From Paraburkholderia tropica (GTDB lineage Bacteria > Pseudomonadota > Gammaproteobacteria > Burkholderiales > Burkholderiaceae): a stretch of 64,000 nt of DNA. The stretch lies in NCBI RefSeq assembly GCF_900109265.1, contig NZ_FNZM01000006.1, forward strand, positions 62,001 to 126,000, given 5' to 3'. Positions 46,155 to 55,076 of the stretch are shown here, piece after piece. Under the pieces are notes generated by a model. That model saw only the letters and a list, made by a program, of their open reading frames with translations. It had not been told where the DNA came from and did no database searches. The translations under genes were made by a program, and so were the position numbers. Numbering within the stretch: position 1 is the stretch's first letter; each line of letters opens with the position of its first letter.

Positions 46155-47243
46155 CTAGCGCATGGCATCGACTTCGCGCGCGAGCGCCCACGCCTGCTCC
46201 GCGAGCGGACGCGTGCGCTTGCCCGTTTCGAGTGCGAGCGCACTCGACGCGTTGCCTTGCAGCGCGCGCGCCATCACGCCCTGCAGAATGCCCACGAGCC
46301 GGAACATGTTGAAGACGAGGTAATAGCCCCAATCGACTTCGGAAACGTCGTCGCGCGAGACGCGCGCGGCACGCTGCAAATAGCGCTGCAAGTAGGCTTT
46401 TTCCCCGGGAATGCCGAGCGCGTCGAGATCGAGTCCGATCAGGCCACGCCGCGCGCCCGCCTCCATATGCCAGATCATGCAGTGATACGCGAAGTCGACG
46501 AGCGGATGGCCGAGCGTGGACAATTCCCAGTCGAGCACGGCGAGGATACGCGGCTCGCGCGCATCGAAAATCACGTTGTCGAGCCGGTAATCGCCATGCA
46601 CGATGCGGCGTTCGTCGCCCGCCGGAAGATGCTTCGGCAACCAGTCGATGAGGTGATCGGCGGCCTCGATGCGCTCCGTCTCCGAGGCCCGATATTGTTT
46701 GGTCCAGCGCGCGACCTGACGCTCGATGTAATTGCCCGCGCGGCCGTAATCGCCGAGACCGATCGCGTCGGGATCGACCGAATGCAACGCGGCGATCACG
46801 CGATTCATTTCGTCGTAAATCGCGCCGCGCGCTTGCGGCGTCATGCCCGGCAGCGCCGCGTCCCAGAAGATACGGCCCTCCACGTACTCCATCAGATAGA
46901 AGGGCGAGCCGATCACCGCCGCGTCCTCGCACAGCGCATAGGCTTTCGCGACCGGCACGTCGGTCTGTGCGAGCGTGCGAATCACGCGGTATTCGCGATC
47001 GACGGCATGCGCAGACGGCAGCAGCACGCCAGGTGGCTTGCGCCGCAGCACATAGCGCGCGCCGCCCGCACCGAGCAGAAACGTGGGATTCGATTGCCCG
47101 CCCTTGAACTGTTCGACGTGAACGCCGCCGGCAAAATCATGCAGATGCTCGCGCATCCATGTGGCGAGACGGGCGACGTCGAAGACATGCGCGTCCGCGA
47201 CGGGGCGCGTGCCGCTGAAGCTCGACTGGAGATCGATACTCAT
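46155..47243 (-). CDS. APH-family kinase, putative hydroxyacyl-CoA phosphotransferase
   Basis: A 362-residue protein of the aminoglycoside-phosphotransferase fold, in the branch found with ACAD10/11. The nucleotide part has FKGGQSNPTFLL and YVLRRKPPG (Lys); Brenner's motif is VHGDYRLDNVIFD with catalytic Asp, followed by AVLDWELSTLGHPLVDFAY for metal binding. Relatives (ACAD11 N-domain, LvaA) phosphorylate the 4-hydroxyl of hydroxyacyl-CoA. The ATG at 47243 (MSIDLQSS) starts the operon just behind two IclR-type palindromes. Function in phosphorylating an acyl-CoA is inferred from family and neighbour. Confidence 0.88.
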   Translation of the reverse strand: MSIDLQSSFSGTRPVADAHVFDVARLATWMREHLHDFAGGVHVEQFKGGQSNPTFLLGAGGARYVLRRKPPGVLLPSAHAVDREYRVIRTLAQTDVPVAKAYALCEDAAVIGSPFYLMEYVEGRIFWDAALPGMTPQARGAIYDEMNRVIAALHSVDPDAIGLGDYGRAGNYIERQVARWTKQYRASETERIEAADHLIDWLPKHLPAGDERRIVHGDYRLDNVIFDAREPRILAVLDWELSTLGHPLVDFAYHCMIWHMEAGARRGLIGLDLDALGIPGEKAYLQRYLQRAARVSRDDVSEVDWGYYLVFNMFRLVGILQGVMARALQGNASSALALETGKRTRPLAEQAWALAREVDAMR

Positions 47244-47310
47244 GGGTTCGGGCAGCCTCCATCCGCGGCGCTTTGGGACGCAGATCCGCCCGATTGACGC
47301 CGCATGAAAA

Positions 47311-47345
47311 TTCTGCAAAGCAGGTGTGAATTCTGCATTGCAGAA
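47311..47345. promoter_or_regulatory. Two IclR-type operator sites before the kinase-ACAD-ligase operon
   Basis: TTCTGC-AAA-GCAGG (47311-47324) and the perfect palindrome TTCTGC-ATT-GCAGAA (47331-47345), 20 bases centre to centre, about two helical turns. They lie 68-102 bases before the kinase start. The second matches the sites at 37524-37536 and 37680-37690. Confidence 0.72.
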
Positions 47346-47543
47346 ATGCTAGCCTGTGCGGCAGCGGTGTGTAAAGATCTATGAAGCGCGATTGGCTCGG
47401 GAAAAACCCCAGTGCGAAGCGCGCTGGAGATTCAATCGGCATGGGTTGACAGCGGAACGGCTCGGCTCCGCGCGAGCGCCTTTCAAATAGATTATCGCCT
47501 CCAATTTGATCAGGATATCGAACTATTCGACCGCGATTCAGAC

Positions 47544-47580
47544 GAAAAAAAAACGCAAGCCGCTCGTCGCGCTTGCGTTT
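47544..47580 (-). terminator. Terminator of the iclR gene
   Basis: On the minus strand AAACGCAAGC (47580-47571) pairs with GCTTGCGTTT (47560-47551) over a 10-base loop, followed by a run of T to 47545. It lies 22 bases after the iclR stop. Confidence 0.85.
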
Positions 47581-47601
47581 CTTTACAGCCGGCTTGAGTG
47601 C

Positions 47602-48408
47602 TTATCGTCCGGCCACGGCCGCTTCGATTTGTCCGATCATCTGCACCAGCCTCGGCTTCACCTCATTGAGCAGAAATTCGGACGTGAGCGAAAACGACGG
47701 ACCGCCCACGTTGATCGCCATCACCGGCAAGCCGCCGCCCGGTTCGAACGCACGCGCAATGCCGTTCACATCCTTCTGCCAGTCGCCGAACGAACACGTC
47801 ACGCCCAGCGTCTCGTGATCGCGCACGCCCTGCTCGATGCCGCGCCGCACGTGCGGCCACGCCACGTCGTCGAGCTCGCGGATCTGCTCCATGACGTCGT
47901 CGCGTTCGCGCGGCGCCACGGCCGCGAGCCACGCGCGCCCGATGGCCGAGGTGGCCAACGGAATGCGCGAACCCACGTCGAGCGTGAGCGCCAGCGCCGC
48001 CGTGCTGCGGCAGCTTTCGATGTAGAGCATCGAGAGCCGGTCGCGCACGCCGAGCGACACCGTGCCGCCCGAGAACTCCGAGAGTTCCTGCATCATCGGC
48101 CGCGCAATCTTGCGCACATCCAGACGCGCGAGCATCGAACTGCCGAGCGCCAGACACGCCGTGCCGAGCCGATAACGCCCGGTGTCTTCGAGGTGGATCA
48201 GATAGCCGATCTTCGTGAGCGTCATGGTCAGACGCGAGACGGTCGAGCGCGGCAGCTTGCAGCGTTGTGCGATTTCCTGATTGGTCAGCGAAGTGTCGCC
48301 GCCGCGAAAGCAGGCGAGGACGTCGAGCCCGCGGGCCAGCGCGGTCACGAAATGACGATCTTCCTTGTGGGCGCTTTTGCGAGCCGGCTTCGGCGCGGTA
48401 TCGGACAT
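47602..48408 (-). CDS. IclR family transcriptional regulator
   Basis: A 268-residue IclR regulator. The winged helix is at about residues 18-80 (VTALARGLDVLACFRGGDTSLTNQEIAQRCKLPRSTVSRLTMTL, seen as LTNQEIAQ and STVSRLT), and the GAF-like effector domain follows (YRLGTACLALGSSMLARLDV; SAIGRAWLAAV; GVTCSFGDW). The ATG at 48408 gives the standard length. It sits beside the kinase-ACAD-ligase operon, and a site related to the shared palindrome lies 67 bases upstream, so it is the best candidate regulator of the whole 36.7-48.4 kb cluster. Confidence 0.93.
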   Translation of the reverse strand: MSDTAPKPARKSAHKEDRHFVTALARGLDVLACFRGGDTSLTNQEIAQRCKLPRSTVSRLTMTLTKIGYLIHLEDTGRYRLGTACLALGSSMLARLDVRKIARPMMQELSEFSGGTVSLGVRDRLSMLYIESCRSTAALALTLDVGSRIPLATSAIGRAWLAAVAPRERDDVMEQIRELDDVAWPHVRRGIEQGVRDHETLGVTCSFGDWQKDVNGIARAFEPGGGLPVMAINVGGPSFSLTSEFLLNEVKPRLVQMIGQIEAAVAGR

Positions 48409-48474
48409 TGCGATAAGAATGAAGTGGGCGCGCGTGCCGCGAGCACGGGCACGGTTTTGGGTTCGCGGAATTAT

Positions 48475-48491
48475 ATGCTGTATCGCAGGAT
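48475..48491. promoter_or_regulatory. Putative IclR autoregulatory site
   Basis: ATGCTGTATCGCAGGAT agrees at 15 of 17 positions with ATGCGGTATCGCAGAAT at 37591-37607 between SDR and livH. It stands 67 bases before the iclR start. Confidence 0.55.
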
Positions 48492-48693
48492 CGACGGCGC
48501 GCGTCAATGGGTGGGGAACCCTGGCGTACGGCGGCGGCCTGGGCGGCCGGGCGGGAATGCGATGCGGGAAGGTGACAAGCCAATGCGCGGGGTGGTGATG
48601 CGGGCGCGCGAGCCGGATCGCGCCGCCGGAAAAATCCGGCGCGCGGCCCCATGAACCATTCGGCCGCGCCATAAAATTACTTAGTCATCCTGC

Positions 48694-49713
48694 TTACCTT
48701 GCCGGCTTGAGCACCACACGAAAGCGCGCCTTGCCGCTCATCATGCGCTCGTACGCTTCGGCGGCGCGCTCCAGCGGATACTCCTCGATCATCGGCTTGA
48801 CGCCGGACATCGCGCTGAATGCGAGCGTTTCCTGCGAATCCGCAGCCGTGCCCGAAGGCCAGCCCTGCACCGAATGGCGTCCCATGATGAACTGCGTGAT
48901 CGGCACCTCGACGGGCTCCTCGGACACGCCCACCATGATCAGCTTCCCGTTCAGCCCGAGACCGCCGATGGCCGCGCTCATCGCCTTGCCGCTCGTGACC
49001 GTCGCGAGCATCACGCGTGCGCCGCCGAGCGCGAGCAAGGCTTCGGCGACGTTTTGCGCCTGGCTGTCGATGTAGTGATGCGCGCCGAGTTCTTTCGCGA
49101 GCGGCGCCTTGTCCTGGCCGCGCGCGATGGCCACGGTGACGAAACCCATCTTGCGCGCGAACTGCACGCCCAGATGACCGAGGCCGCCGATGCCGAGTAT
49201 CGCCACCACGTCGCCCGCGCGCGCGCCGCTGTTGCGCAGCGCGTTGAAGGTGGTGATGCCGGCGCAAAGCAGCGGCGCGGCGTCGACGTCGGAGAGGTCG
49301 TCGGGCATGCGCGCGAGCGCTTCCTGCGGCGCGACCATGTACTGCGCGTAGCCGCCGTCGTAGCTGATGCCGGGCACCTGGGCCGTCTGGCACAGCACGA
49401 AGTCGCCGTGGCGGCAGCGCTCGCAATGGCCGCAATGGCCGCCGTGCCAGCCCACGCCCACGCGCTGCCCGGGTTGCCAGCCCTCGACGCCCGCGCCAAG
49501 TTGCTCGATCACGCCCGCGATTTCGTGGCCCGGCACGCGCGGATACGCAAGCCCCGGCCACAGTCCGTCCTTCGTCATCGAATCGCTATGGCAGATACCA
49601 CACGCCAGCACCTTGATCAGCACGTGGCCCGCGGACGGCGCCGGAACCTCGCGCTCGACGAGTTCGAGCGGACCGCCCGCTTTCGTCACCTGCACTGCCT
49701 GCATCGTTCGCAT
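48694..49713 (-). CDS. Zinc-dependent alcohol dehydrogenase (MDR family)
   Basis: A 339-residue medium-chain dehydrogenase. Catalytic zinc residues are Cys38 in ACGICHSD and His63-Glu64 in PGHEIAG; the structural zinc lobe has four Cys in HCGHCERCRHGDFVLC. The NAD motif is ILGIGGLGHLGVQFA. It oxidises alcohols or reduces aldehydes in the cytoplasm. GAGG lies before the start on the minus strand; a second ATG three codons later is possible. It follows the iclR promoter region but carries no copy of the shared palindrome, so co-regulation is doubtful. Confidence 0.94.
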   Translation of the reverse strand: MRTMQAVQVTKAGGPLELVEREVPAPSAGHVLIKVLACGICHSDSMTKDGLWPGLAYPRVPGHEIAGVIEQLGAGVEGWQPGQRVGVGWHGGHCGHCERCRHGDFVLCQTAQVPGISYDGGYAQYMVAPQEALARMPDDLSDVDAAPLLCAGITTFNALRNSGARAGDVVAILGIGGLGHLGVQFARKMGFVTVAIARGQDKAPLAKELGAHHYIDSQAQNVAEALLALGGARVMLATVTSGKAMSAAIGGLGLNGKLIMVGVSEEPVEVPITQFIMGRHSVQGWPSGTAADSQETLAFSAMSGVKPMIEEYPLERAAEAYERMMSGKARFRVVLKPAR

Positions 49714-50111
49714 ACGTTGCTCCTCGATCGGGAAGGAATGGCCGCGATGTGCCGGTTGGCAAGTGATCGAGGATACGCGGATCGAGGGTGACAGGCCGCG
49801 TGGATGGCCGCCATGGCAGCGTTTTTGGCGGTTTGACGGCGTCGCGCGTCGGCTTGCTGAACAGATTCAAGCCATATTTAGCAAATATCTCCACGTGGAG
49901 AGTGGAATAGGGTTCGATCACGACCACTTCGCCAAGGGCTGCGGGAGCGCCGTCAATTAATCAGGAATCCGATTAATTTATTCACACGATCATCTGCGCG
50001 TCGCTCGCCGCCCGAGTCGGCGCCCATGCCTTGCATGCGCAGCGTGCCGTTAGAGACGGCGGCGCGTCGATACCGGGTTGCCGCCCACCACCGTCGACAA
50101 CACGAAGCGCC
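49714..50111. other. Intergenic region with three palindromes upstream of the alcohol dehydrogenase
   Basis: About 400 bases with no supported gene. It holds ATATTT-AGC-AAATAT (49874-49888), directly followed by the perfect CTCCACGTGGAG (49889-49900), and AATTAATC-AGGAATCC-GATTAATT (49955-49978). The last is AT-rich against a GC-rich background. The first two may be operators for the dehydrogenase; the third could also belong to the end of the chemoreceptor transcript. Confidence 0.5.
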
Positions 50112-51836
50112 CTACGCCGCAAACTCCGGCTGCGCCTCTCCGGCTGACTCGATCGCCGCTTCGCTCGTCCATTGACGCGCACGCGCACTCATCGCGCCAT
50201 CGGAGCGCAGGCGGAACGTCGCCACCGCGTCGGCCATCAAGTTGGCCTGCTGCTCCAGCGAACCGGCCGCCGCAGCCGCCTCTTCCACGAGCGCCGCGTT
50301 CTGCTGCGTGACCTGATCCATCTGCGTCACGGCCTGCTCGACCTGCTCGATGCCCGCGCTCTGCTCGACGGTCGCCGACGCGATCTCCTTCATCAGCCCC
50401 GACACGCGCTCGATCGACGCCACCACTTCCGCCATCGTCGCGCCCGCCTCGGTCACGCGCGCACGGCCGCCGCGCACGTCCTCGACCGATTCGTCGATCA
50501 GCGACTTGATTTCGCGCGCCGCGGCCGCGCTGCGTTGCGCGAGGTTGCGCACTTCGCCCGCGACCACCGCAAAGCCGCGTCCCTGCTCGCCCGCGCGCGC
50601 GGCTTCCACGGACGCGTTGAGCGCGAGAATATTGGTCTGGAACGCGATGCCGTCGATGATGCCGGTGATGTCGGCGATCTTGCCCGAGCTGCGCGTGATC
50701 GCCTCCATGGTCTCCATCGCTTCTTCGACGACGCGTCCGCCGCGCTGCGCGACCTCGGCCGAGCGCGCCGCCAGCGAACTCGCCTCGCTCGCGTGTTCGG
50801 CGTTCTGGCGCACCGTCGCGGTCAGTTGCTCGGTGCTCGCGGCCGTCTGTTCGAGCGACGCCGACTGCTGCTCGGTCCGGCTCGACAGATCGAGATTGCC
50901 CGCCGCGATTTCGCGCGCGCCCGTGTTGATCGCATCGCAGCACGCGCGCACGTTGCTCACCGTGAGCGTGAGGCCTTCCTGCATGCGACGCATCGCATCG
51001 AGCAACTGGCCGATCTCGTTGCGCCCGCCCGTGGCGATCGGCACCGCGAGGTTGTTGGCCGCGATCTGGTTGAGCGCTTCGACGGCGACCGCCAGCGGCG
51101 CGGTCACGAGCCTGCGCAGCGCGAGATGCGTGACGACGACGAGCGCGAGCGCGCCCGTGAGGCCCACCGCCACCATCGCCATGACCCAGTCGTGCTCGCG
51201 CTCGCCTCGCGCGAGCGTGGCGCGCACGGCGGCGTCCTTGTCGGCGTGGAAGGCCGCGATGCTCGCGGCGAGTTGCGTGCCCGTCTGGGCCATCTCGCCC
51301 GTCGCGAGCGTGGCGTAGGCTGCGGTGTCGCCGGTTTGCAGCGCGTCGGCAGCACGCGTGAGCACGGTGTTCATGGCGGCCTGCGCGTCGAGCACGGCTG
51401 CACGGCGCGCCGATTGCGCGCTTGCGGCGGTGTCCGATGCGGCGCTCGAAGCCGTGTTCGAAGCGGTATTCGTCGATGAATCCGATGCGCTGCCCGACGA
51501 AGCCTCGGCCGCGGGCGCATTGGCGCGCAGCGTCTCCGCATCGTGCGCGGCCTGGGTAACGAGATCGCGGGCGGCAGCAAGCGCGGTGTCGCGCGCCGAC
51601 GTATCGTTTTGCTCCTTCAGCGCCGCATAGGCGCGCGCGAGCGTCGCCTGCGCGCGCGCCGAGTGGCCGCCGATCGCATCGGCGAGCGCACCCGCCCCCG
51701 CCGCGAGGTTCACGCGGTTCGCGGCATCGTCCGCGCGGCCGATCATGCCGACGCCGACCACCGCCCCGATCACCAGCATCGCCGCGAACGTGCAGAGCAC
51801 CGCGAGCAAGCCGGCGCGTATCGTCAGATTGCGCAT
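50112..51836 (-). CDS. Methyl-accepting chemotaxis protein
   Basis: A 574-residue chemoreceptor. A first membrane helix (about 5-30, [23 protein letters not shown]), a helical periplasmic domain with an unusual Ser/Thr/Ala-rich low-complexity stretch (about 110-150, [20 protein letters not shown]), a second membrane helix at about 220-242, a HAMP domain, and the signalling hairpin with [28 protein letters not shown]. There is no C-terminal NWETF-type tether. It follows the 99-residue gene by 10 bases and probably shares a transcript with it. Confidence 0.94.
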   Translation of the reverse strand: MRNLTIRAGLLAVLCTFAAMLVIGAVVGVGMIGRADDAANRVNLAAGAGALADAIGGHSARAQATLARAYAALKEQNDTSARDTALAAARDLVTQAAHDAETLRANAPAAEASSGSASDSSTNTASNTASSAASDTAASAQSARRAAVLDAQAAMNTVLTRAADALQTGDTAAYATLATGEMAQTGTQLAASIAAFHADKDAAVRATLARGEREHDWVMAMVAVGLTGALALVVVTHLALRRLVTAPLAVAVEALNQIAANNLAVPIATGGRNEIGQLLDAMRRMQEGLTLTVSNVRACCDAINTGAREIAAGNLDLSSRTEQQSASLEQTAASTEQLTATVRQNAEHASEASSLAARSAEVAQRGGRVVEEAMETMEAITRSSGKIADITGIIDGIAFQTNILALNASVEAARAGEQGRGFAVVAGEVRNLAQRSAAAAREIKSLIDESVEDVRGGRARVTEAGATMAEVVASIERVSGLMKEIASATVEQSAGIEQVEQAVTQMDQVTQQNAALVEEAAAAAGSLEQQANLMADAVATFRLRSDGAMSARARQWTSEAAIESAGEAQPEFAA

Positions 51837-51846
51837 GACGCCTCCT

Positions 51847-52146
51847 TCAATGCGACGCCGCGGCATTGCCGCCGAGACGGTTCAACAGCACGTTGCTCTG
51901 TTCGAGCAGCGTGGCGCGATAGTCGCCGGGCAACACGGCGTTGTCGGCCACGTCCAGCGCCTCGCCGATCAGCATGCGAAACGCCTCGACGGTGCGTTCG
52001 ACCTGTTGCGTGGACAGTTGCGGCAACACGGCTTCCGCGAACTTGCTCATCACGACCACGCTCGCGCCGAAGCGCGAAATGGCCTTGCCATGCGAACTGA
52101 CGAGCGCCGTCATCGAGCGCAGCAGCATCTCATCGTTGGTGGTCAC
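51847..52146 (-). CDS. Small helical protein upstream of the chemoreceptor
   Basis: A 99-residue protein I do not recognise. It is predicted all helical and soluble, with a Met-rich first third ([20 protein letters not shown]) and no Cys or signal peptide. The start codon is GTG, with GGAG seven bases before it. It ends 10 bases before the chemoreceptor gene and begins 86 bases after the GGDEF-EAL gene, all on the minus strand, so it may belong to a signalling operon. Confidence 0.7.
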   Translation of the reverse strand: MTTNDEMLLRSMTALVSSHGKAISRFGASVVVMSKFAEAVLPQLSTQQVERTVEAFRMLIGEALDVADNAVLPGDYRATLLEQSNVLLNRLGGNAAASH

Positions 52147-52232
52147 GGTCTTTCTCCAATCAAAAGGTGCGCCTCAACGAGGCATTGGGCGGCATCCTGC
52201 ACGCGCGCGCCGGCAGGCATGATCAGCGTCGA

Positions 52233-54830
52233 TCACGCGGGCAACGCACGCGGCATGCGCGCGGCCGGTGCGGGACGCGCGAGCAGAAAACCCTGCGCGC
52301 GCTCGCAACCGATCTCGCGCAGAAAGCGCAACTGGTTCGGCGTTTCCACGCCCTCGGCGACGACCGACACGCCGAGCGACTTCGCCATCGCCACGATCGC
52401 GCGCACGATGGAGCCGTTGCCCTCGTCGCGCATGAGCGGCCGGTTTTCGCCGACCTCCGCGAGAAACGAGCGGTCGACCTTGAGCGTGTCGACGGGCAGC
52501 GACTGCAAATAGCGAAACGATGAATAACCGGTGCCGAAATCGTCGATCGCGAGACTGATGCCGCGCGCCGCGAGTTCGTGCAGCAGCGCTTCGGTGCCGC
52601 CGTGGCTCGACGTCATCGCCATGCTCTCGACGAGTTCGAGTTGCAGACGGTTAACCGGCAAGCCGGTCTCGCCGAGTATGTTGGCGAGCTGCGCGAGAAA
52701 GCCGTCGTGCAGGCACTGGCGCGCGGACAGATTCACGCAGATGCGCCCGAATTCGAAGCCTTCGTCAAGCCACGCGCGCGCCTGGCGGCACGCTTCGCGC
52801 AGGACCCACGCGCCGATCGGCACGATCAACGCCGACTCCTCGGCAATCGGAATGAACTGGTCGGGCGGTACGAGACCGCGCTGCGGATGTTGCCAGCGGA
52901 TCAGCGCTTCGACGTTCGAGAGGCGGCCGCTGCGCACGTCGAATTCGGGCTGGTAATGCAGCAGGAATTCGTTGCCGTCGATCGCGCGATGCAATTCCGT
53001 TTCGAGCTGGATGCGCTCCATCGCGCTCGACGTCATCGGCGCGGCGAAGAACTGGAAATTGTTCTTGCCCGCGCTTTTCGCTTCGTACATCGCGCGGTCG
53101 GCCTGCATCAAGAGGCGTCCGGAATCCTGCGCATCGTCGGGAAACATGCTGATGCCGATGCTCGGCGTGACGAAGAGCGTCTGCTCGCCGGTGCGGATCG
53201 GCGCGCCCACGCTGAGGAGCAGCGCTTCGGCGATGCGGCCCACGTGGCGGATGTCGTCGATATCCTCGATCAGCAGCGTGAATTCGTCGCCGCCCAGTCG
53301 CGCCACCGTGTCGGTTTCGCGCACCGATTCGCGCAGACGCCGCGCGATCACGGACAGCGCTTCGTCGCCCACGCCGTGGCCCATCGTGTCGTTGATGAGC
53401 TTGAAGCGGTCGAGGTCGAGAAACATCACCGCGACGCGTTTGCTCGAACGGCGCGCGCGAGCGAGCGCCAGCGCGATGCGCTCGGTGAACAGCGTGCGAT
53501 TGGGCAGACCGGTGAGCGCGTCGTGCGTCGCGAGATAACTGAGGCGCGCCTCATTTTCGCGCCGCTGCGTGATGTCGGCGAAAATCGCGGCGTAGTGCGT
53601 GCACAGGCCTTGCGTGTCGCGAATGCTGGAGATCGTCAGGTATTCGAGGTAGGGCGTGCCGTCTTTACGGCGATTCCAGATTTCGCCCTTCCAGTGACCC
53701 TTGGTTTCGATGCTTTCCCACAGTCCCGCGTAGAACGCCGGACCCTGGCGGCCCGAGCTGAGCAGGCGCGCGTTGCGGCCGAGCGCGTCGGCTTCGGTGT
53801 AGCCGGTCAGGCGCGTGAACGCCGGATTGATGCGCTCGATCGTGCCTTGCAGGTCGGTGATCATCACGCCGTCGAGCGTGGATTCCACCACCTGATCGGC
53901 GAGACGCAGATTCGCGCGCGAGGCGAGCAGCGCGTCGTCGCGTTCGCGCAGCGCCGCCTGCAGTTCGCGCACGTATTCGTGCTCCATGTCGCGCAGGATG
54001 TCGGCGAGGCCGAGCAGGCCGCACAACTGGCCCGCGTCGTCGAGCACGCCCACGTGGCGCATGCGGTTGTCGAGCAGATACTGGCGCGCGGAATAGAGGC
54101 TGCGCGTGTGCGGCAGCGAGCGCAGCGGCCAGCTCGCGAAGGTGCCCGCCGTGGCGCCGTCTTCGCGCGCGCCTTCGCCGATCGCGCGCACCACGTCGCG
54201 CTCGGTGAGGATGCCGAGGCTGCCGTCGGCGGCGCACACGACGATCGCGCTCAGGCGCTCTTCGCGCATGCGCGCGAGCGCTTGTGCGAACGGCGCGGCA
54301 GCGTCGATGCAATGCGGCTTCGACGGCTTCGCGCAGCCGAGCGTACGCAGTTGCAGAAAACACTCGGGGCCCTGACTCATGACCAGATCGGTCTGTGTGA
54401 CGAGACCGAGCGCGTGGCCGTTGTCGTCGATCACGAGTCCGTGGCGGATGCCCTCGCGCACGAAGCACGCCGCCGCCTCGCGCGCGGGCGTGCTCGCGGG
54501 CAGCGCGCGCACCGGCTGGCTCATGACAGTGCGGATCGGGCGATTGGCCGGTTCGTCGGCGGGATCGTCGGGAGGCTCGGGCAGCGGTTCGTCGATCAGT
54601 GCGTTGACGAGACGCGCGTCGGCCGAATGCGTGCGGTGCGCGGCGCTCGCGAGCGCGTCGTGCTCGGTCCAGATGCCGACCGGCTCGCCGTGATCCATCA
54701 CGACGATCGCGCTGCAACGGTGCTCGGCCATGCGGCGCGCGGCTTCGCGGATAGGCACGTCGGGCCCGCAGGCGAGCAGCGGCCCGGAAAGAAGACGTCC
54801 TATTTCGACGTCCAGCGTGTGGTGTTGCAT
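52233..54830 (-). CDS. CBS-PAS-GGDEF-EAL cyclic-di-GMP signalling protein
   Basis: An 865-residue cytoplasmic protein. Order: four CBS motifs in two pairs (about 1-150 and 170-285), a PAS domain (about 305-425, [18 protein letters not shown]), a GGDEF domain (about 430-595) with intact RLGGDEF near residue 512, and an EAL domain (about 610-860) with [28 protein letters not shown] and AEGVET. Both cyclase and phosphodiesterase residues look intact. No membrane helix is seen. CBS pairs bind adenosine nucleotides, so it may link energy state to c-di-GMP (inference). It precedes the small gene and chemoreceptor. Confidence 0.95.
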   Translation of the reverse strand: MQHHTLDVEIGRLLSGPLLACGPDVPIREAARRMAEHRCSAIVVMDHGEPVGIWTEHDALASAAHRTHSADARLVNALIDEPLPEPPDDPADEPANRPIRTVMSQPVRALPASTPAREAAACFVREGIRHGLVIDDNGHALGLVTQTDLVMSQGPECFLQLRTLGCAKPSKPHCIDAAAPFAQALARMREERLSAIVVCAADGSLGILTERDVVRAIGEGAREDGATAGTFASWPLRSLPHTRSLYSARQYLLDNRMRHVGVLDDAGQLCGLLGLADILRDMEHEYVRELQAALRERDDALLASRANLRLADQVVESTLDGVMITDLQGTIERINPAFTRLTGYTEADALGRNARLLSSGRQGPAFYAGLWESIETKGHWKGEIWNRRKDGTPYLEYLTISSIRDTQGLCTHYAAIFADITQRRENEARLSYLATHDALTGLPNRTLFTERIALALARARRSSKRVAVMFLDLDRFKLINDTMGHGVGDEALSVIARRLRESVRETDTVARLGGDEFTLLIEDIDDIRHVGRIAEALLLSVGAPIRTGEQTLFVTPSIGISMFPDDAQDSGRLLMQADRAMYEAKSAGKNNFQFFAAPMTSSAMERIQLETELHRAIDGNEFLLHYQPEFDVRSGRLSNVEALIRWQHPQRGLVPPDQFIPIAEESALIVPIGAWVLREACRQARAWLDEGFEFGRICVNLSARQCLHDGFLAQLANILGETGLPVNRLQLELVESMAMTSSHGGTEALLHELAARGISLAIDDFGTGYSSFRYLQSLPVDTLKVDRSFLAEVGENRPLMRDEGNGSIVRAIVAMAKSLGVSVVAEGVETPNQLRFLREIGCERAQGFLLARPAPAARMPRALPA

Positions 54831-55076
54831 GTCGCGCCCCGTACCGCGTTTGTTGTCTTTTTGAGATATGGCGAACGTAGCAGGCGGGCGCGGAGATTGA
54901 GTTGACTTAAATCAAGGTCGCGGAGGTAATCCGGGATTAGGACGGTCGTGCTGGAGGGTGGGAGCGGCTTGCCGATGGGATGAAGAAGCCCGTCGCCGCG
55001 TGGTGCTGCGGGACGGGTTGGGGTACGCCCGGTGTCGATGAGGCCGGGCGCTCGGGCTTGGATGCGTCTTGCGTGC

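Noticed and set aside
49714..49800. Possible sigma-54 promoter before the alcohol dehydrogenase
   Set aside because: TGCC and GGCA elements exist but in the wrong orientation and spacing for a -24/-12 promoter on the minus strand.
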